From Cymodocea nodosa (taxonomy: Eukaryota > Streptophyta > Magnoliopsida > Alismatales > Cymodoceaceae), in NCBI GenBank assembly GCA_036874045.1, contig CM072335.1:5104001-5168000 (forward strand): a DNA stretch of 64,000 nucleotides, written 5' to 3'. The number at the start of each line of letters is the position of its first letter. Position 1 is the first letter of the stretch. The position numbers were made by a program, and so were the translations under genes. Shown one piece after another: positions 34,291 to 46,499 of this stretch. The notes beneath the pieces are model-generated. The model did no database searches. It had not been told where the DNA came from and saw only the letters and a program-made list of their open reading frames with translations.

Positions 34291-34350
34291 CGATTTAACT
34301 AGAATAGAGTCTCGATTTAACCAAATTTTTGAAAATTAAAAATGACAATA

Positions 34351-35153
34351 ATTATACATTTTCTTTTAAGCCTGTTTTTCTCCTAGGTTACACTTAAGTG
34401 CCGAAGTGCATGTTCATCCTTACATTTAACATTTTTATTTTGATATTCTTTTTTACACATTTCACCATCTTCATTACCATACTAAAATAACTCATACATA
34501 AATATGAAAAATATTTTTGCATAATAAGAGTTATTTTCGATGAGTTTTTGTTATCATCAAATGCCTAACAATACAAATCTATATACCTACATATGTATGT
34601 ACATACATACATACACATATATCTCTTTATCTATATACATATCAATATACATACATATATTGAAATGTATAAATTTTTTTAGATCCTCAGGTCTAAGAAC
34701 TAGGCTTCAGATCCATGAAGAATGCAAATTTGAAAGGTCCGAGGATCCACTTGGATCCATCTACCTATCGAACTCGGCTTCTTACTTGATTCTGGAAGAG
34801 ATATAGCTTTTACAACTTCATAGAAGTTAGGTTTAAAAATTTGAGAATCTTCTTTGTTATAACCTACGCACATTTTTTTTTTAGTTTCAATTTTATCGCT
34901 ACTAATATAACTTCTATCATAAAAAATTTACCAAGTTGTTGGTCGTGATAAATCTAGAAATTTTATCCAATAAATTTTTGGTACTACGACATAAGAAAAT
35001 ACCATGGTATCAATACCACATATAAAATAAGCATGTAACGAAAATTGAAAATTTTAATTTGACATAAACTTTAAAAAACTACATTTTTCCAGAACTACAA
35101 TATATGTATGTTATATTAATATGCATGTGTAATATGTATATTAATATACATAA
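34351..35153. other. Intergenic AT-rich sequence
   Basis: No gene supported. (ACAT)n-like runs at about 34,590-34,660; otherwise unique AT-rich sequence. Confidence 0.5.
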
Positions 35154-35350
35154 ATATATTATATTATATTATATTATATTATATTATATTATATTATATT
35201 ATATTATATTATATTATATTATATTATATTATATTATATTATATTATATTATATTATATTATATTATATTATATGATGGTATCGTATTGTATCGTATCGT
35301 ATAATACCGTATCATATCGTATTGTATAGTATAGTATAGTATAGTATAAT
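35154..35350. repeat. Pentanucleotide microsatellite (ATATT)n with variant tail
   Basis: More than 20 perfect ATATT units to about 35,270, then degenerate pentamers of TATCG and TAGTA type to about 35,350. Confidence 0.95.
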
Positions 35351-35916
35351 TTGCAATTCATTTATCCTTGGAGAAACTTAGAACTTCTCTAAGTAGTTCA
35401 GTGCATAAACCTTGTTTAGATCTACTACAACTAACTTATGAAAATTCTTTTAATAGTTGAAATCTAAAAGTTAATCTTCGAAGTACACAATGGAAAAGAA
35501 AAATAGAAGAATATTAGAGCCCATGTACAAAGCTATTAGGGCTTGTCAATTAGAGCATCCAAGTGAAATCCAGTGGCCTATGTCTGAAGGGTCCTTACTT
35601 ATGCAAGGCGCATGACATTTAATCGGATTGATAAGGAGATAAATAACCTATCTGTACCTTACCTACGGTACAGAAGTTCCCCAAGAGATAGCATATAAGC
35701 CATGTCGTGGTCTCTCCACAAGGAAAGTATCCCTTTCCAAACCATCCAACGCTTGGGAACAACTGCATGCTTTGATGCCATAAAAGTATACAAACGTTTC
35801 CTTCTCTCCGGAAAGAAACCAACCCTGCACCAAACCGTAGAGCATTCTCTATTCCAAATCTCATCTTCATCCTTCGTTGCTTCTTTTTTCTCTCATTTTC
35901 TCTTCCTAGCTAGAAA
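35351..35916 (+). promoter_or_regulatory. Upstream region of the NTF2-like gene
   Basis: Promoter and 5' untranslated region by position. It ends in a pyrimidine-rich stretch (CTTCTTTTTTCTCTCATTTT) before the ATG. ORFs on either strand here look spurious. Confidence 0.4.
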
Positions 35917-37031
35917 ATGTTATCTTCAATCAGCCAGATTTTGCCCATGTGGTTGGCTTCCACTTCCACCGGCCGTCTGCCTTCAGTGAGCCAGTTGCCT
36001 AGTCCCCTTCGTCGCGACAACTGCAAAACATTAATTCCTGGCTCTTCCAAGCTGCTTCGGTCGAGGAAGAGCATCAGAAAATCGACGCACGTAGCGCTGA
36101 CCCGTTGTTCTTCTTCTTCTCCCGGTGGCGATCCAGATGGAGACAATGGCAAGCAGTCGTCACTTGAAACAATCTCAAGGTTGTACAACGCTATCAAGGA
36201 AAGAGACCATGAAGAATTGTCGGAGCTGATCAGGAAGGAATGTCGACCATTACAAGGAAGGAAGGTGATACTGATGCGTACATATGGGAAGATTAATGGT
36301 TCGGATGCAATATTACTGGCTTTTTCTTGTTGACGTGCGTGAATGCCCTGGGTTTTTCATTCCTTGTAGCAAGTGTTGGAGATGTTGTCGATGCTGACGA
36401 GAGCGATGCGTGGTGGGAACTTGGTGTTTGTCATCAGACCCAGCATGAAGGACGGCATGGAGATCGCCGTCGAATGGCAATTAGGTTCGTGTTTTGCGGT
36501 TCATTCCGTCCAAAATTAGCTGGTACGTACAGATGCACCCAAATAAAGATCTAACGGCATCAATGCAGAATGGAAGAAGAGTGGTGGTGATCCTTCAGGA
36601 AAAGGCTATGATTTCTACGCCTTTCACTTGTACAAGGGCAAGCTGCTAATCAGGTTGGTGGTAAAGGTTATATTACACGTTCCCAAAGCACAAAATGCGT
36701 AACAGAGATAACCAAGATTTTACAATAAATGTCTGACGAATTTTGAGATCACAGGAACATGGAAATGATAACAGGACTGCTATCACGACTTGAAACTATA
36801 AGATTGGTAGGTTATATAAGGCTTTCTAATACAAACTGCCGTGGTGCCATGCTCTGATGGGTTTTCCTTTCTTTGCTGCAGAAGCTGATGAGTTTCCTGC
36901 TGCCCCTTCTGAATGGGATTGCTTCCAAATTTTCAATGGATAATAAAGAAAGAAAGATGCTGTTGTTCAGCATAATCGTTACGTTAGCAATGACAATTTC
37001 TTTCGTCGTTTTCAAGGATTTGCCTTTTTAA
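35917..37031 (+). CDS. Plastid-type NTF2-like (SnoaL-fold) family protein
   Basis: Five exons with GT-AG borders and continuous phase: 35,917-36,264, 36,370-36,484, 36,569-36,653, 36,755-36,806, 36,882-37,031, giving 249 aa. Residues 1-60 are rich in Ser, Arg and Thr, like a plastid transit peptide. The NTF2-like domain spans about 85-205: 'LYNAIKERDHEELSELI', 'VFVIRPSMKDGMEIAVEW', 'GKGYDFYAFHLYKGKLLI', 'RNMEMI'. A C-terminal hydrophobic segment ('LLFSIIVTLAMTISFVVF') suggests a membrane anchor. It resembles uncharacterised plant NTF2-like proteins. Relative to those I recall, a short aromatic stretch after 'ECR' seems missing. Undamaged exons and higher GC than the surrounding transposons argue for a functional gene. 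Biochemical role unknown. Confidence 0.82.
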
Positions 37032-37873
37032 ATCTACATGGGATCCATATGTCAATACATTTCCCTGGTCTCCTCCTTCCTGAACAGATCTTGCTTTCTA
37101 AAATATCACAGTATGATACCGTAAGAAACAGAAGGGAAAATATGGACTTCACAATAGCTTATGAACTGCTATCTATAGTCGACAACAAAGAAGATGCTGA
37201 ACATGCATTACAATCTCTGTAGGAGTAAAATACCAGCGGTCACCACGCAAGAACTGCTTCATACAACACTGCAATGTGATGGCTTACTACAAAAGAAACT
37301 GTCTCATGTGGGTTGAGTTATAAACAATGCACATCAGCTTTGTTACCAGAAATTGAAGCTTGGCTTAAGGTCAAGCACACAGGTAAATGAAATAACCTCC
37401 TGTAGAAAACATGTAAATCGAAACTAACCTAAAATTAGCAGAAATATTCTATTGCATCTTCTTGCTTTACTGCTACTTTAAAGCAGAAAAGTCCAACATA
37501 ACCATTCGGTGTAAAGTCGAAATGTTAATGCAATATTCACCAATAATTCAGTAATTTTCCAACAGATAATGAAGACAACGGGAGCCTTTTATCGCTCCAG
37601 CTTACAAATCGTCATCATTCATTTCCTTCCGTTAGTCCTCATTAATGGTAATTACAGCTTTCTAGTAGATAAACAAGTTTTTGGTCACGAGACATAACCG
37701 ATCAATTCCATTAAAAATGAATGACGTTTTGATCGGTTACCTCAGCTGTCCTGTTAGACCAACTAGAACGCAACTTCTTCAACACATATCTGCAAGTAGA
37801 CAAAAATTTGGTTATTTTAGATTTGTTGACGGCATATAGGAGACTACCTTCCAAACAAGGACAACCATGAACA

Positions 37874-37925
<52 letters not shown>

Positions 37926-38298
37926 TTTTCTGACTACTTCAGCTAAGATATTGCCAAAGGAATGAAATCTCATCATACAGAACGTTCATGCGTATTTCAT
38001 GCTACTATATCTATTGTCATATAATCACTTGATTTCATATACACAACATACCTTACGAAACCATGATTATAGAAACATGCAGATATTTTCTTATCGAAAA
38101 TAAAGTATGATTCCATCCAGTGCAGGAAGAGTAAGTTGGATCACAGTTGCAGGAGCATTAATTTTCTAGTATATCTCAAACACAACAAATTTTAAAAAAT
38201 GAATAAATTGTAAAACGTTAACCATTTGAAAATAAGGTGGGAAGTAGAAAACAGATAAGTTCAAATCAACATACACTCACCAGTTAGAGTGATCAGTG
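37032..38298. other. Intergenic region between convergent genes
   Basis: No coding evidence. A (TA)n run lies at about 37,879-37,921. It should contain the 3' untranslated regions of both flanking genes, since they face each other. Confidence 0.5.
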
Positions 38299-41200
38299 TC
38301 AAGACTTTCTAAATAAATGTCGTGACAGTATTTCAGGGACTCCTAACGTGGAGATGCTATCGCATCCAAAGAGCTGCTGAAGTTTACTATCAAACTGTAT
38401 CACCATTTCATTGGATGGGTCCTGAAAAATTACAAAACAAAAAATTACGATACTTTTTTCCAGAAAAAATTGCATAGAGAAATAAATTTAATTAAGAAAA
38501 ATGTATAGAAAGAAATTTGCTTTCCTATGACTCGGGTCAAAAAAACTGTAAGGTGGTGATCTTCTCGATTAGATACCAAGTGATAGGGAGGAAATAAAAA
38601 CATACAATAAAGACTGTAAATTTTTGAAACAAACCTCTAACTGTTTTTCTTTTATATAATCCCAAATCCTTTTCGAAGCCTCTGATTGGAGCATTTCCTT
38701 TTCTCCAGTACCAAAGAAATCAGCCAGTGCATTGGATATTGTTAGATAGACATTACTATTGTCAGGCTCAGCATCAGGAACAGCTTCTGCTGTCTTTGTC
38801 CTTTTGGAGTCAGGACCAGGGTCTTCTGTATTGACAAAACAATATTTATTTTATACAAATTACTAATGATCAAATAACATTTCAGAATAAACTTGGTTAT
38901 TCATGCATACTCATCGAGTCAAGTGGTCTGATATGCTTAGCTAACAACTTATTCATGTTAAACATATCAGTACAATCTGTCTCAAAAACCAGACGCAGTT
39001 TATCATTGCAGATAATTTTCCTTTTGTTGCTAGGATCTTGTAGATTGTTCCTTTTTATGTATGCCCAGAGCTGCCTCACAATCTGAAACAAATAGTCAAG
39101 TATCCTCAGTATTTCAGGCGCACACACTGCCAGAGAGCAACAAAGTACTTTTCATGTAAATATGCTCATGCAATGGAAACTTTATTAAAGAACACAAATT
39201 CTAACCTGTGTCCTCGCCATTGTAGGTTCACCAACAATTGCTTGAAGTTCTGGTGAAACACGACAAACTTTATTTAAACCACCAGATCCACCTCTTTTTT
39301 TGACAGCAGCTTGGCCACTGCAATGGAATCAGAATTTTTCTATAATCAAGTAGAAAATGTGGCCCCAAGCACAATCACATGTATGGTGCAAGCATGCCAC
39401 ATGTATACAAGACACTTAAATCAGCAAAAGGCTTTTAGCAATAAAATCAATAAAATTAGAAAAAGAAAATGACATGGTATAGCAAACACTTTGCAAGTGT
39501 ACAACATAAAAAGTTTACTCAATCTTCAAAAAAGAAAAATTACTGTGTTCCTAAATTGTAAATAATAATGCAGCTCAGTAGCAAGTGCTAAATTGACCTA
39601 GAGCACTTTTTCATTAAGAATCACATTGAAAATGTGGATGAAAAGTAAAAATTGATACAATGATACAAGCACATAGCAGATATGCAAGATAGTTGGAGAA
39701 TGGAAAAGATGACTCTTATTCATGAAAATATTAATTAAATTTGAAAAATGAAATGTATGAACTTGTAACGATCACTTCAACATTTATATGATTCATTTAG
39801 TTGGGAAAAAACATGTTGCACAGCTAGGGCAAGTCAATAATAAAACGTCCTCAGTGTACTAAGAAAAAATCCTGTGAGAAATGATCATTCCTTTTAATGA
39901 GACAAACGATGACAATATTAATTAAATTTGAAAAATGAAATATATGAACTCGTAACAATCACTTCAACATTTACATGGTTCATTTAGTTGGGAAAAACAT
40001 GTTGCACAGCTAGGGCAAGTCGATAATAAAACGTCCTCAGTGTACTAAGAAAAAATCCTGTGAGAAATGATCATTCCTTTTAATGAGACAAACGATGACA
40101 AATTGCTCAAAATTAACACTTTATGGAGAAACAAATAGACCTAACAAAAGGAAAAAGTAAAATTAACCATCTCCTGGTTTATAGTTGTTAAATCAGATGC
40201 AATAAAAACAATTCCAAACATACCCTGCAAAAATACACCAAAAAAAAAGAATCAAGTATGATTTCTGCTTAAGTTACTTGTGTGAGTCTTTAAGTGACAA
40301 AAAGGAGATATAACAACCAATAATTGAAAACAACTAGATATATTAAATGTGCCGTTAATTTCTGCAACATGTTGTTTTTCACTATATGACAAAAACATTC
40401 TTTGTCCTATTTGAAAATAATGGCATCTCCCATATAAAAAAAAATACAGCTTGCTTATTTAAGGAACAGACTTCCACCTTGTAGCAAGGATTGCTGCTCT
40501 CCATGAGTCTTAATTCATGGGATTTTGGGAGATGGATTAATGGGGCTTCAATTTAAGGATAGACTGCATTTTTTATCCCAAGGGTTCCTTCTTCGTACCC
40601 CTGACGTTGTTCCTCAGAATCTCAGTGCCTATAATTGGGCACAATCCTTGTGTTCAGCCTCAAACACAATACGTCAAGCACGAATCCCCCTTAGAAAAAT
40701 CTAAAATCATGAATTATTTCTGAAAATTCCAACTTTCGACTCCCCGAAGCGAAATCGTAAACCTTTCTTGCAAAAACAAATAAAGAATAAACACCTCTAA
40801 GCCCAAAACAAATCACAAAACTCCACAAAGAAATAAAAATTCCTTCTTTACAAATGAATCCCACAAAAAGAGAAAAGAGATCAAGAAGCCACCTTCCTTT
40901 CGACAAAAGGGACCTAGAAGTCCCTGGAGCAAATACCCCAACCTGACCACCCCCCTGCTTCTGAATTGCCACCGCAGGTGCAGCCTGCTTTCGCTGCTGG
41001 TGCATCTGCACAGGTGACGGCTGGAAGGCCAGCTCGTGCTGTTGGGGCAAATGGTTGAAGGGCGACTGTGAGATTTGGTGATGCGGCAGTAGTGGGTACC
41101 CACTCAGATACTGCTGTTGCTGGAGCTGCTGTAGTTGTTGCTGCTGCAGATGGAGGGGAAAATGTTCCTTGGAAGGAGGGTGAAGAACGATGCCGATCTG

Positions 41201-41365
41201 ATCCCTAATGAACCCGACCTTGTGGGAGAGATCGAGCCCTAGCTTTGCCTCGAGTTGCTGGACGACGCCGTCCACGTTGATCGCCGCGGAGGAGGCGGAG
41301 GCATCCGTCGAGGTCTGTCGGAGCAGGGACTCCACGCAGTTGGCTAGCTCTTGGTCGGAAACCAT
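38299..41365 (-). CDS. DEK_C and double SWIB/MDM2 domain protein
   Basis: Five exons on the minus strand with GT-AG borders and continuous phase: 41,365-40,893, 39,317-39,206, 39,082-38,911, 38,825-38,635, 38,421-38,299, giving 356 aa. DEK_C domain at about 3-58 ('VSDQELANCVESLLRQ', 'LGLDLSHKVGFIRDQI'); Gln/Pro-rich linker about 70-150; first SWIB about 172-250 ('RQLWAYIKRNNLQDPSNKR'); acidic spacer; second SWIB about 278-352 ('KRIWDYIKEKQLE', 'DPSNEMV'). Plant proteins of this make-up are annotated as SWIB complex BAF60b or UAF30-like and are thought to act in chromatin or rDNA transcription in the nucleus. The start ATG lies 12 nt after an in-frame region rich in CGACGA. Intron 1 (1.6 kb) contains a tandem duplication. 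No defects seen. Confidence 0.9.
39727..40099. repeat. Tandem duplication in SWIB intron 1
   Basis: Two adjacent near-identical units of about 187 bp (39,727-39,913 and 39,914-40,099), both beginning AATATTAATTAAATTTGAAA and ending CAAACGATGAC. Few differences, so recent. Confidence 0.85.
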
Positions 41366-41530
41366 CGTCGTCGCCTGCAGCAGCCGCTACCCCGACCACC
41401 GTATCTCGGCCACCTAAAAATCAAAATTTTTTCCCTCCCACCCGCGCTTCCTGTGTTGCACCCCTGGCCCTCTCTCTCCCTCTCTCTCTCTCTCGATATA
41501 TATATATATATATATATATTAAGCGCCAAT
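41366..41530 (-). promoter_or_regulatory. 5' region of the SWIB gene with GA and TA repeats
   Basis: On the minus strand (TA)n then (GA)n lie about 100-150 nt upstream of the ATG. GA tracts are known binding sites of plant BPC/GAGA factors. Transcription start not determined. Confidence 0.5.
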
Positions 41531-41929
41531 AAGAAATCTGCTTTGTTTATATATACTACATGATTTAATAATATTAAATAATTACAATTTAGAATTATAT
41601 GGATGAATATTTATTTAAAGTTGGTTGAAATAAAATCCTCTAATATTATTAAGTCATACTTTTACACCGTAAAATAAACACTTCATTGTGTGAATCATGT
41701 ATTAAGGTTTCCCTTTCCCCACTTTAGTAAATGGAGCTGTGTCACCCTTCATTGTGTGAATGGCTGAGTTGTTTGGAGCAGGGGTGAGGGTTGGTTGGAT
41801 CTTTCTACATTAGAAAAGTAGGATGGTTATTGGTTCACCAAAATGTTTGGTGATATATCAGTGAGGTTTTTTTATAAAAGTCGTTTCAAATGAACAGTTA
41901 TTAAGCCTTATCTGATGAGAAGGAGGAGG
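41531..41929. other. Intergenic, no gene seen
   Basis: AT-rich with no coding similarity. The phrase TTCATTGTGTGAAT occurs twice (about 41,681 and 41,747). Confidence 0.4.
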
Positions 41930-41969
41930 AGAAGAAGAAGAAGAAGAAGAAGAAGAAGAAGAAGAAGAA
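41930..41969. repeat. (GAA)n microsatellite
   Basis: About 13 GAA/AGA units, slightly interrupted. Confidence 0.9.
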
Positions 41970-41974
41970 AAAGC

Positions 41975-43060
41975 TGAAGGAAGAAGTAACATTCAAGATC
42001 GCAGTATTATACTTTTGCATACACTCGCAAGCTCGATGGAACCCGCTGAAGTTTGAGCTTGAAACAATAACATTGGTGTTGACAGGAGGAAAGCACCCTG
42101 GTAAAGCCATCGGCGATTTGGTGAACAGACAGTATATGAATAATTTGAAAAATGCTTTACAATACGCGAATTCACAAACGAAATGATAGTCGACTTCTGA
42201 CATGTTTTGGTGTAGAAGATAAGGTTGTTGGTGAATTGAACTGAAGAGAGATTGTCACTGTAAAGGACAGGAGCATAATAGAGAGGAAGATAGTTTACGT
42301 AGAAGAAATGTAAGCCAGCGTAGTTCAGCAATGGTGTTGGTGATTGCTCGATATTTAGATTCTATGCTGGAGCAGGAAACAATTGTCTACTTTTTGGCAA
42401 TCCATGAAAGAAGATTGCCAATAAGAAATAGGCAAGCAACAGAGGTGGATTTGCGATCGATTGTATCTCCAACCCAACCAATATCACAGTAGGCCTTGAG
42501 TTGCTGGGATGTTATGGGAGATGTGGTGTCTGTTTAAGTAAATACAAGGCCATGGTGATAGTGCCTTTGGCAGACCAAAGAATGCATTTAACATCTTGAA
42601 GGTCTACTTATGTTGGATGTTGAAGTTGTTGAGCGATGCAATTGATGACCTAAGCAATGCTGGGATGAGAGCGAGTGAGGTACAGATGACCTCCCACAGG
42701 ATTGCGGAAAGTGGTGGATGATTCAAGTGGGGTAGCGGTGGTTGATATCGAAGCTCCATTGGAGGCAATCGAAGTAGAGCAAGGCTTGTAAAGATGCATA
42801 TTTAATTTACAGAAGGGTTGAGAGAGAAGAATGGCTCGTGATGTTCTTGAAATTTCCATGCCTACGAAGAAGTTGAGAGAACCCAGATGCCGATAGTGAG
42901 GTATCGAATTGGCAATTGAAAAAGCCATAAGATAGAAGAAATAAATTGTTTCAAGTGTAGTAGATTGTCAGAAGATGGTGGAGCGAAGGAATGTGAGATT
43001 GGGGAGGTGGGTGCAAGAAGTTGAGCGCAAGACAATGAAGAAGGTACAGATGTGGGCAAT
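41975..43060 (-). pseudogene. Ty1/copia RT and RNase H remnant
   Basis: Minus strand. The RT end 'HLGSLNFFVGMEISRTS' and 'GHLYLTRSHPSIA' (usual YLTLTRPDIA) is followed by the RNase H tail 'DTIDRKSTSVACLFL', 'NLLSWIAKK' and 'MSEVDYHFVCE' (compare the copia ending HIEIDYHFVRE). Broken into three frames with stops. No LTRs recognised. Confidence 0.8.
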
Positions 43061-43369
43061 AGTGAAGAGACGATAGAAGTCTATGATGGTTAAAAGGACA
43101 AGGTGAAATGATGTCGTGTTAATGGGCCGGGCCAGTTTAGGCTAGGTTTAAATTTTTTCAGGATAGTTTGCTTCGATATGAAATTTTTTGGGCTTGTCCA
43201 ACCTAACACGTAGCCCAAGTCCATATAGGTCGGGCCTGGGTCAGTCTGCAGGTCGTTTGCAAGTTTGCTTTTATACTTTTGTAAAATATGAATATGTAAT
43301 TTTATTTTTTAATTTTAAATCAAAAAATAAATATAAAAAATTAAAAAATCAAAAACTTCAATATGATTG

Positions 43370-43960
43370 AAGTTGAACTTCAATCAGATTGAAGAAAAAA
43401 AAATAAAAAACTTCGATCCAACTTAATCGAATCGAAGTAACAAAGTTTTAAAAATAAAAAATTTCAGTTAAACTAAAGAAAAAAATTAAAACACTTCAAT
43501 CTAACTCGATCAAACTAAAGTAACAAATTTTTTTAAAAAACCAAAAACTTTGGTTAGACCAAAGTTAAAATAAAAAACTTCAATCTAATTGAAGTTAAAA
43601 TTCAGTCAATCAACTTCAATGTTCAGTCTAACCAAGTTTTTTAAAAAAAGTTAAAAAAAAAAAAATCAAAAACTTTATTTAGACCAAAGTTGATCGAAGT
43701 TAAAATTCAATTGAATCAAATTTTTTTATTTTTAAAACTTCGTTACTTCGATTTAACTGGTTCAAAGTTTTTTGTTTATTATTATTATTATTTTCAATTT
43801 GATAAAAGTTGAACTTCAGTTTAATTAAAGTTTTTGATTTTTTTAAACTCAATCATATTGAAGTTTTTTATTTTTTTATTTTAATCTTATCGAAGGGTCC
43901 AACTAAAGTTTTTATTTTTTTATATTTATTTTTTCATTTTAAATTAAAATAAAAATTTTT
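43370..43960. repeat. Array of ACTTCGAT / ATCGAAGT palindromes
   Basis: AT-rich stretch with many copies of AACTTCAATC and GATTGAAGTT in both orientations, for example CTTCGATCCAACTTAATCGA then ATCGAAGT. Non-coding, inside the hAT remnant. Confidence 0.65.
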
Positions 43961-44239
43961 GCAATGTTATCTAATAATTGGTTATTCATCATTTAAACAC
44001 ATTATTTTATTTATAAATACATGAATATTAAACATAAGTCATCACTCATGATTCATCACATTAACATCAATATCAAGACATCATTAACTCATCATTCATG
44101 ATTCATCATCTATCAACACATTCAAACACAAGTCATAAAGTTAAAAGAATTATTTTATTTCTGAATTCAAATTAAAAATATATTATTTTTATAATTACAT
44201 CAAATATTTTTACATTTAATGTACATAATTACATTTAAA

Positions 44240-45830
44240 TATTTAAATTTACAAATTTATCGTTGAAGTCATCTTTTTGTTGTCTCGAGCAAGTTCCCAA
44301 TCTTTAATACATATTAATGCTTCTAAAATATTATTTTTTAATCTTACTCTTCTATCATTTAATATATTACCACTAATACTAAATGTCTATTCACATACTA
44401 TAGAATAAGTTAGAATTGTTAGTATTCACATACTATAGAAGAAGTTAGAATTGTTAGTAAATCTTTAGCTATTAATGATAAAATAGGAAATATATGTTTT
44501 TCACTAATTTATTACATCAAAATCTAAAAAATTAGGATTATCTCTTATTAAATAGCTATGATTAGTATTATTATAATTAATTAATTATTACCTATTTCTT
44601 ATGTTAAAATTACTACATTCATCAACAAATATACTATAATCAAATGGTAATGACGATGACGATGGTTGTAAAAAATAAGTTATATTTTGTATTTGTTATG
44701 TAACTTGTGTTCCATATTTTGTAACATATATATCAAATATATTATTTAAATCATTTTCTACATTTTCAATTGTTATATCAAGTTCTACGTTTAAACAAGT
44801 TTGTATTACACTTATTAATTTTTTAACAACTTTTATTTTAGTCCTAAGATCTAAACAAATACTTAATGTATATAAGAGATGTATCTTATCCCAATATTTT
44901 TTAAAAAAATCTTTCATTTTGAAAACTATAGGTGTAAAAAATGGATAACTATTATAATTATTAAAAACTCTTACAATATTATATAAGTGGTGGATTGCAT
45001 AAATAGATGTACAATAATATATTCCTAATAAATGTCTATTACATTATAAAATAATTTTAAAAATTCAATAAAACAATAACTATTGCAAAATCATTTTCCT
45101 TTAGTGGTGTTATACTATCATTTATTCTACCATTATAATAAGTTTTTATAGTTTCTTTATAAGGTAAACAATTATTTAACATTAAATATAATAAATTCTA
45201 CCTATGAGGGACATCCATTATAAATGTTTTATATAGTAAATCAAATGAATCATATATATGATTAAATTCTTGTTGTCATCTATCACTACTTAAAATCTAA
45301 GCTAATGCAATTCTAATAAATTCTACAAAAGGTTTTAATTCTTCAACACCTATTTGAACTATAAGATTAATTATATGACATATACATATTTGATGAAATA
45401 AATCAAAATCATTTGGTAGAGTTAATCTATTTTTAAGCATATGGATAGTTGCATTATTATTAGATGCATTATCAAATGTAATACTACTTACTTTTTCTTT
45501 AATTCCATAAAATTCAAAAATATCCATAATAGTAGAAAAAATATCTTGAACATTATGTAGATGATTTATTCTTCTAAATCTTATTAATCTTTTATATAAA
45601 ACCCAATTATCATCAATAAAATGTATAGTAATAACAATATATCCTACTTTAGTTCTACCCTCCTAAATATTAGATGTATATGCTATAGATGTATTAATAG
45701 AATCTATTATATTAACTAATTCCATTCTAAGTTTATTATAAAGTTCAATAATATCTTGTCTAGTTGTATTTCTAGAAACTTTTTTTAATTATGAACAATA
45801 AGCTTGTGAAATATATTCTTTAAAATGTTG
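44240..45830 (-). pseudogene. hAT-family transposase remnant
   Basis: Minus strand. Catalytic-region pieces: 'HFIDDNWVLYKRLIRFRR', 'SSITFDNASNNNATIHML', 'FHQICICHIINLIVQ'. Middle part 'FFKKYWDKIHLLYTLSICL'. C-terminal dimerisation region near 44,250-44,400 ('LNDRRVRLKNNILEALICI', 'KDWELARD'). Same family as Ac-like and RICESLEEPER proteins. Interrupted by several stops and frameshifts. Confidence 0.85.
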
Positions 45831-45840
45831 ATTATCATCA

Positions 45841-46499
45841 TGTTAGTGATTAGGTGCTCCTCAAATATCACAGGTGGGGAAGAAAGGGGAAAACAAATGC
45901 AACAGACTTTCCCTTTCTTCCACTCTCCACAAGGCTAGATGATTGCATTACCTAATACCTCTGACATCCTAAGTTGGAACCTATCAATTAGGGTACTACA
46001 TCCAAAATCTACCTTACTCGCACTAATCTCTTTCTGTTTCACTTGAAAATGTGAAATAAGATCTCTCACAAAGAACTCTCTATTTCTCTTGGCTAACGAG
46101 ATTCCTATAGGAAGAAAAGAGGAAGAACACCAAGATATACATGGTTTGGCAACTACCTACATCTATGGGTGCTAGAGATATCTTTCCATTATGGTGTGCA
46201 CTCACACTAGTGCAAATACAACCCTATTTATAAGGTAGTTACAAACCCTAGTTACAACAATTACAAGTTTGACCCTAGTCTTTCACTGGACGGCAACTTA
46301 GTTGTGGCACATACTACCAGAAGCACCCTCAGCTACACCTACTAACCAACTAGGTGGTCGACCTCCTCACTCCCTAGCTAAACTACCGATTATTCAGATG
46401 AGCTCTTTTGAATTCCATGACTGAGGTCCCAACTTCCACCTCTAACTCCAACTATCGCATCTGCGTTCTGAAGACTATCTCCATACATCTGCCTTAACA
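45841..46499 (-). repeat. 3' LTR of a reverse Ty1/copia element
   Basis: 659 bp. On the minus strand it starts TGTTAAGG after a purine tract (AAGTGGAAGA) and ends CACTAACA. A TATA-type CTTATAAATAGGG lies near 46,225-46,237. It interrupts the hAT remnant (left flank CATCA). Confidence 0.7.

Larger units (their letters stand above)
43115..45840 (-). mobile_element. hAT transposon remnant
   Basis: The left end near 43,115 (GTGTTAATGGGCCGGGCC) resembles hAT termini with GGGCCGGGC repeats. The interior encodes a minus-strand transposase. The right end is cut by the copia LTR at 45,841, so the second terminus and target duplication are not visible. Confidence 0.6.

Noticed and set aside
35104..35304. 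66-codon ORF of Tyr/Ile repeats
   Set aside because: It is only the translation of the ATATT microsatellite.
35910..36197. ORF antisense to exon 1 of the NTF2-like gene
   Set aside because: Overlaps a well-supported spliced exon on the other strand and has no recognisable domain.
40813..41103. Frame-shifted minus-strand ORF over SWIB exon 1
   Set aside because: Shadow of the DEK_C/SWIB exon in another frame.
41901..42203. ORF with a poly-Phe run
   Set aside because: The Phe run comes from the (GAA)n microsatellite; only the copia RNase H tail part is meaningful and is listed.
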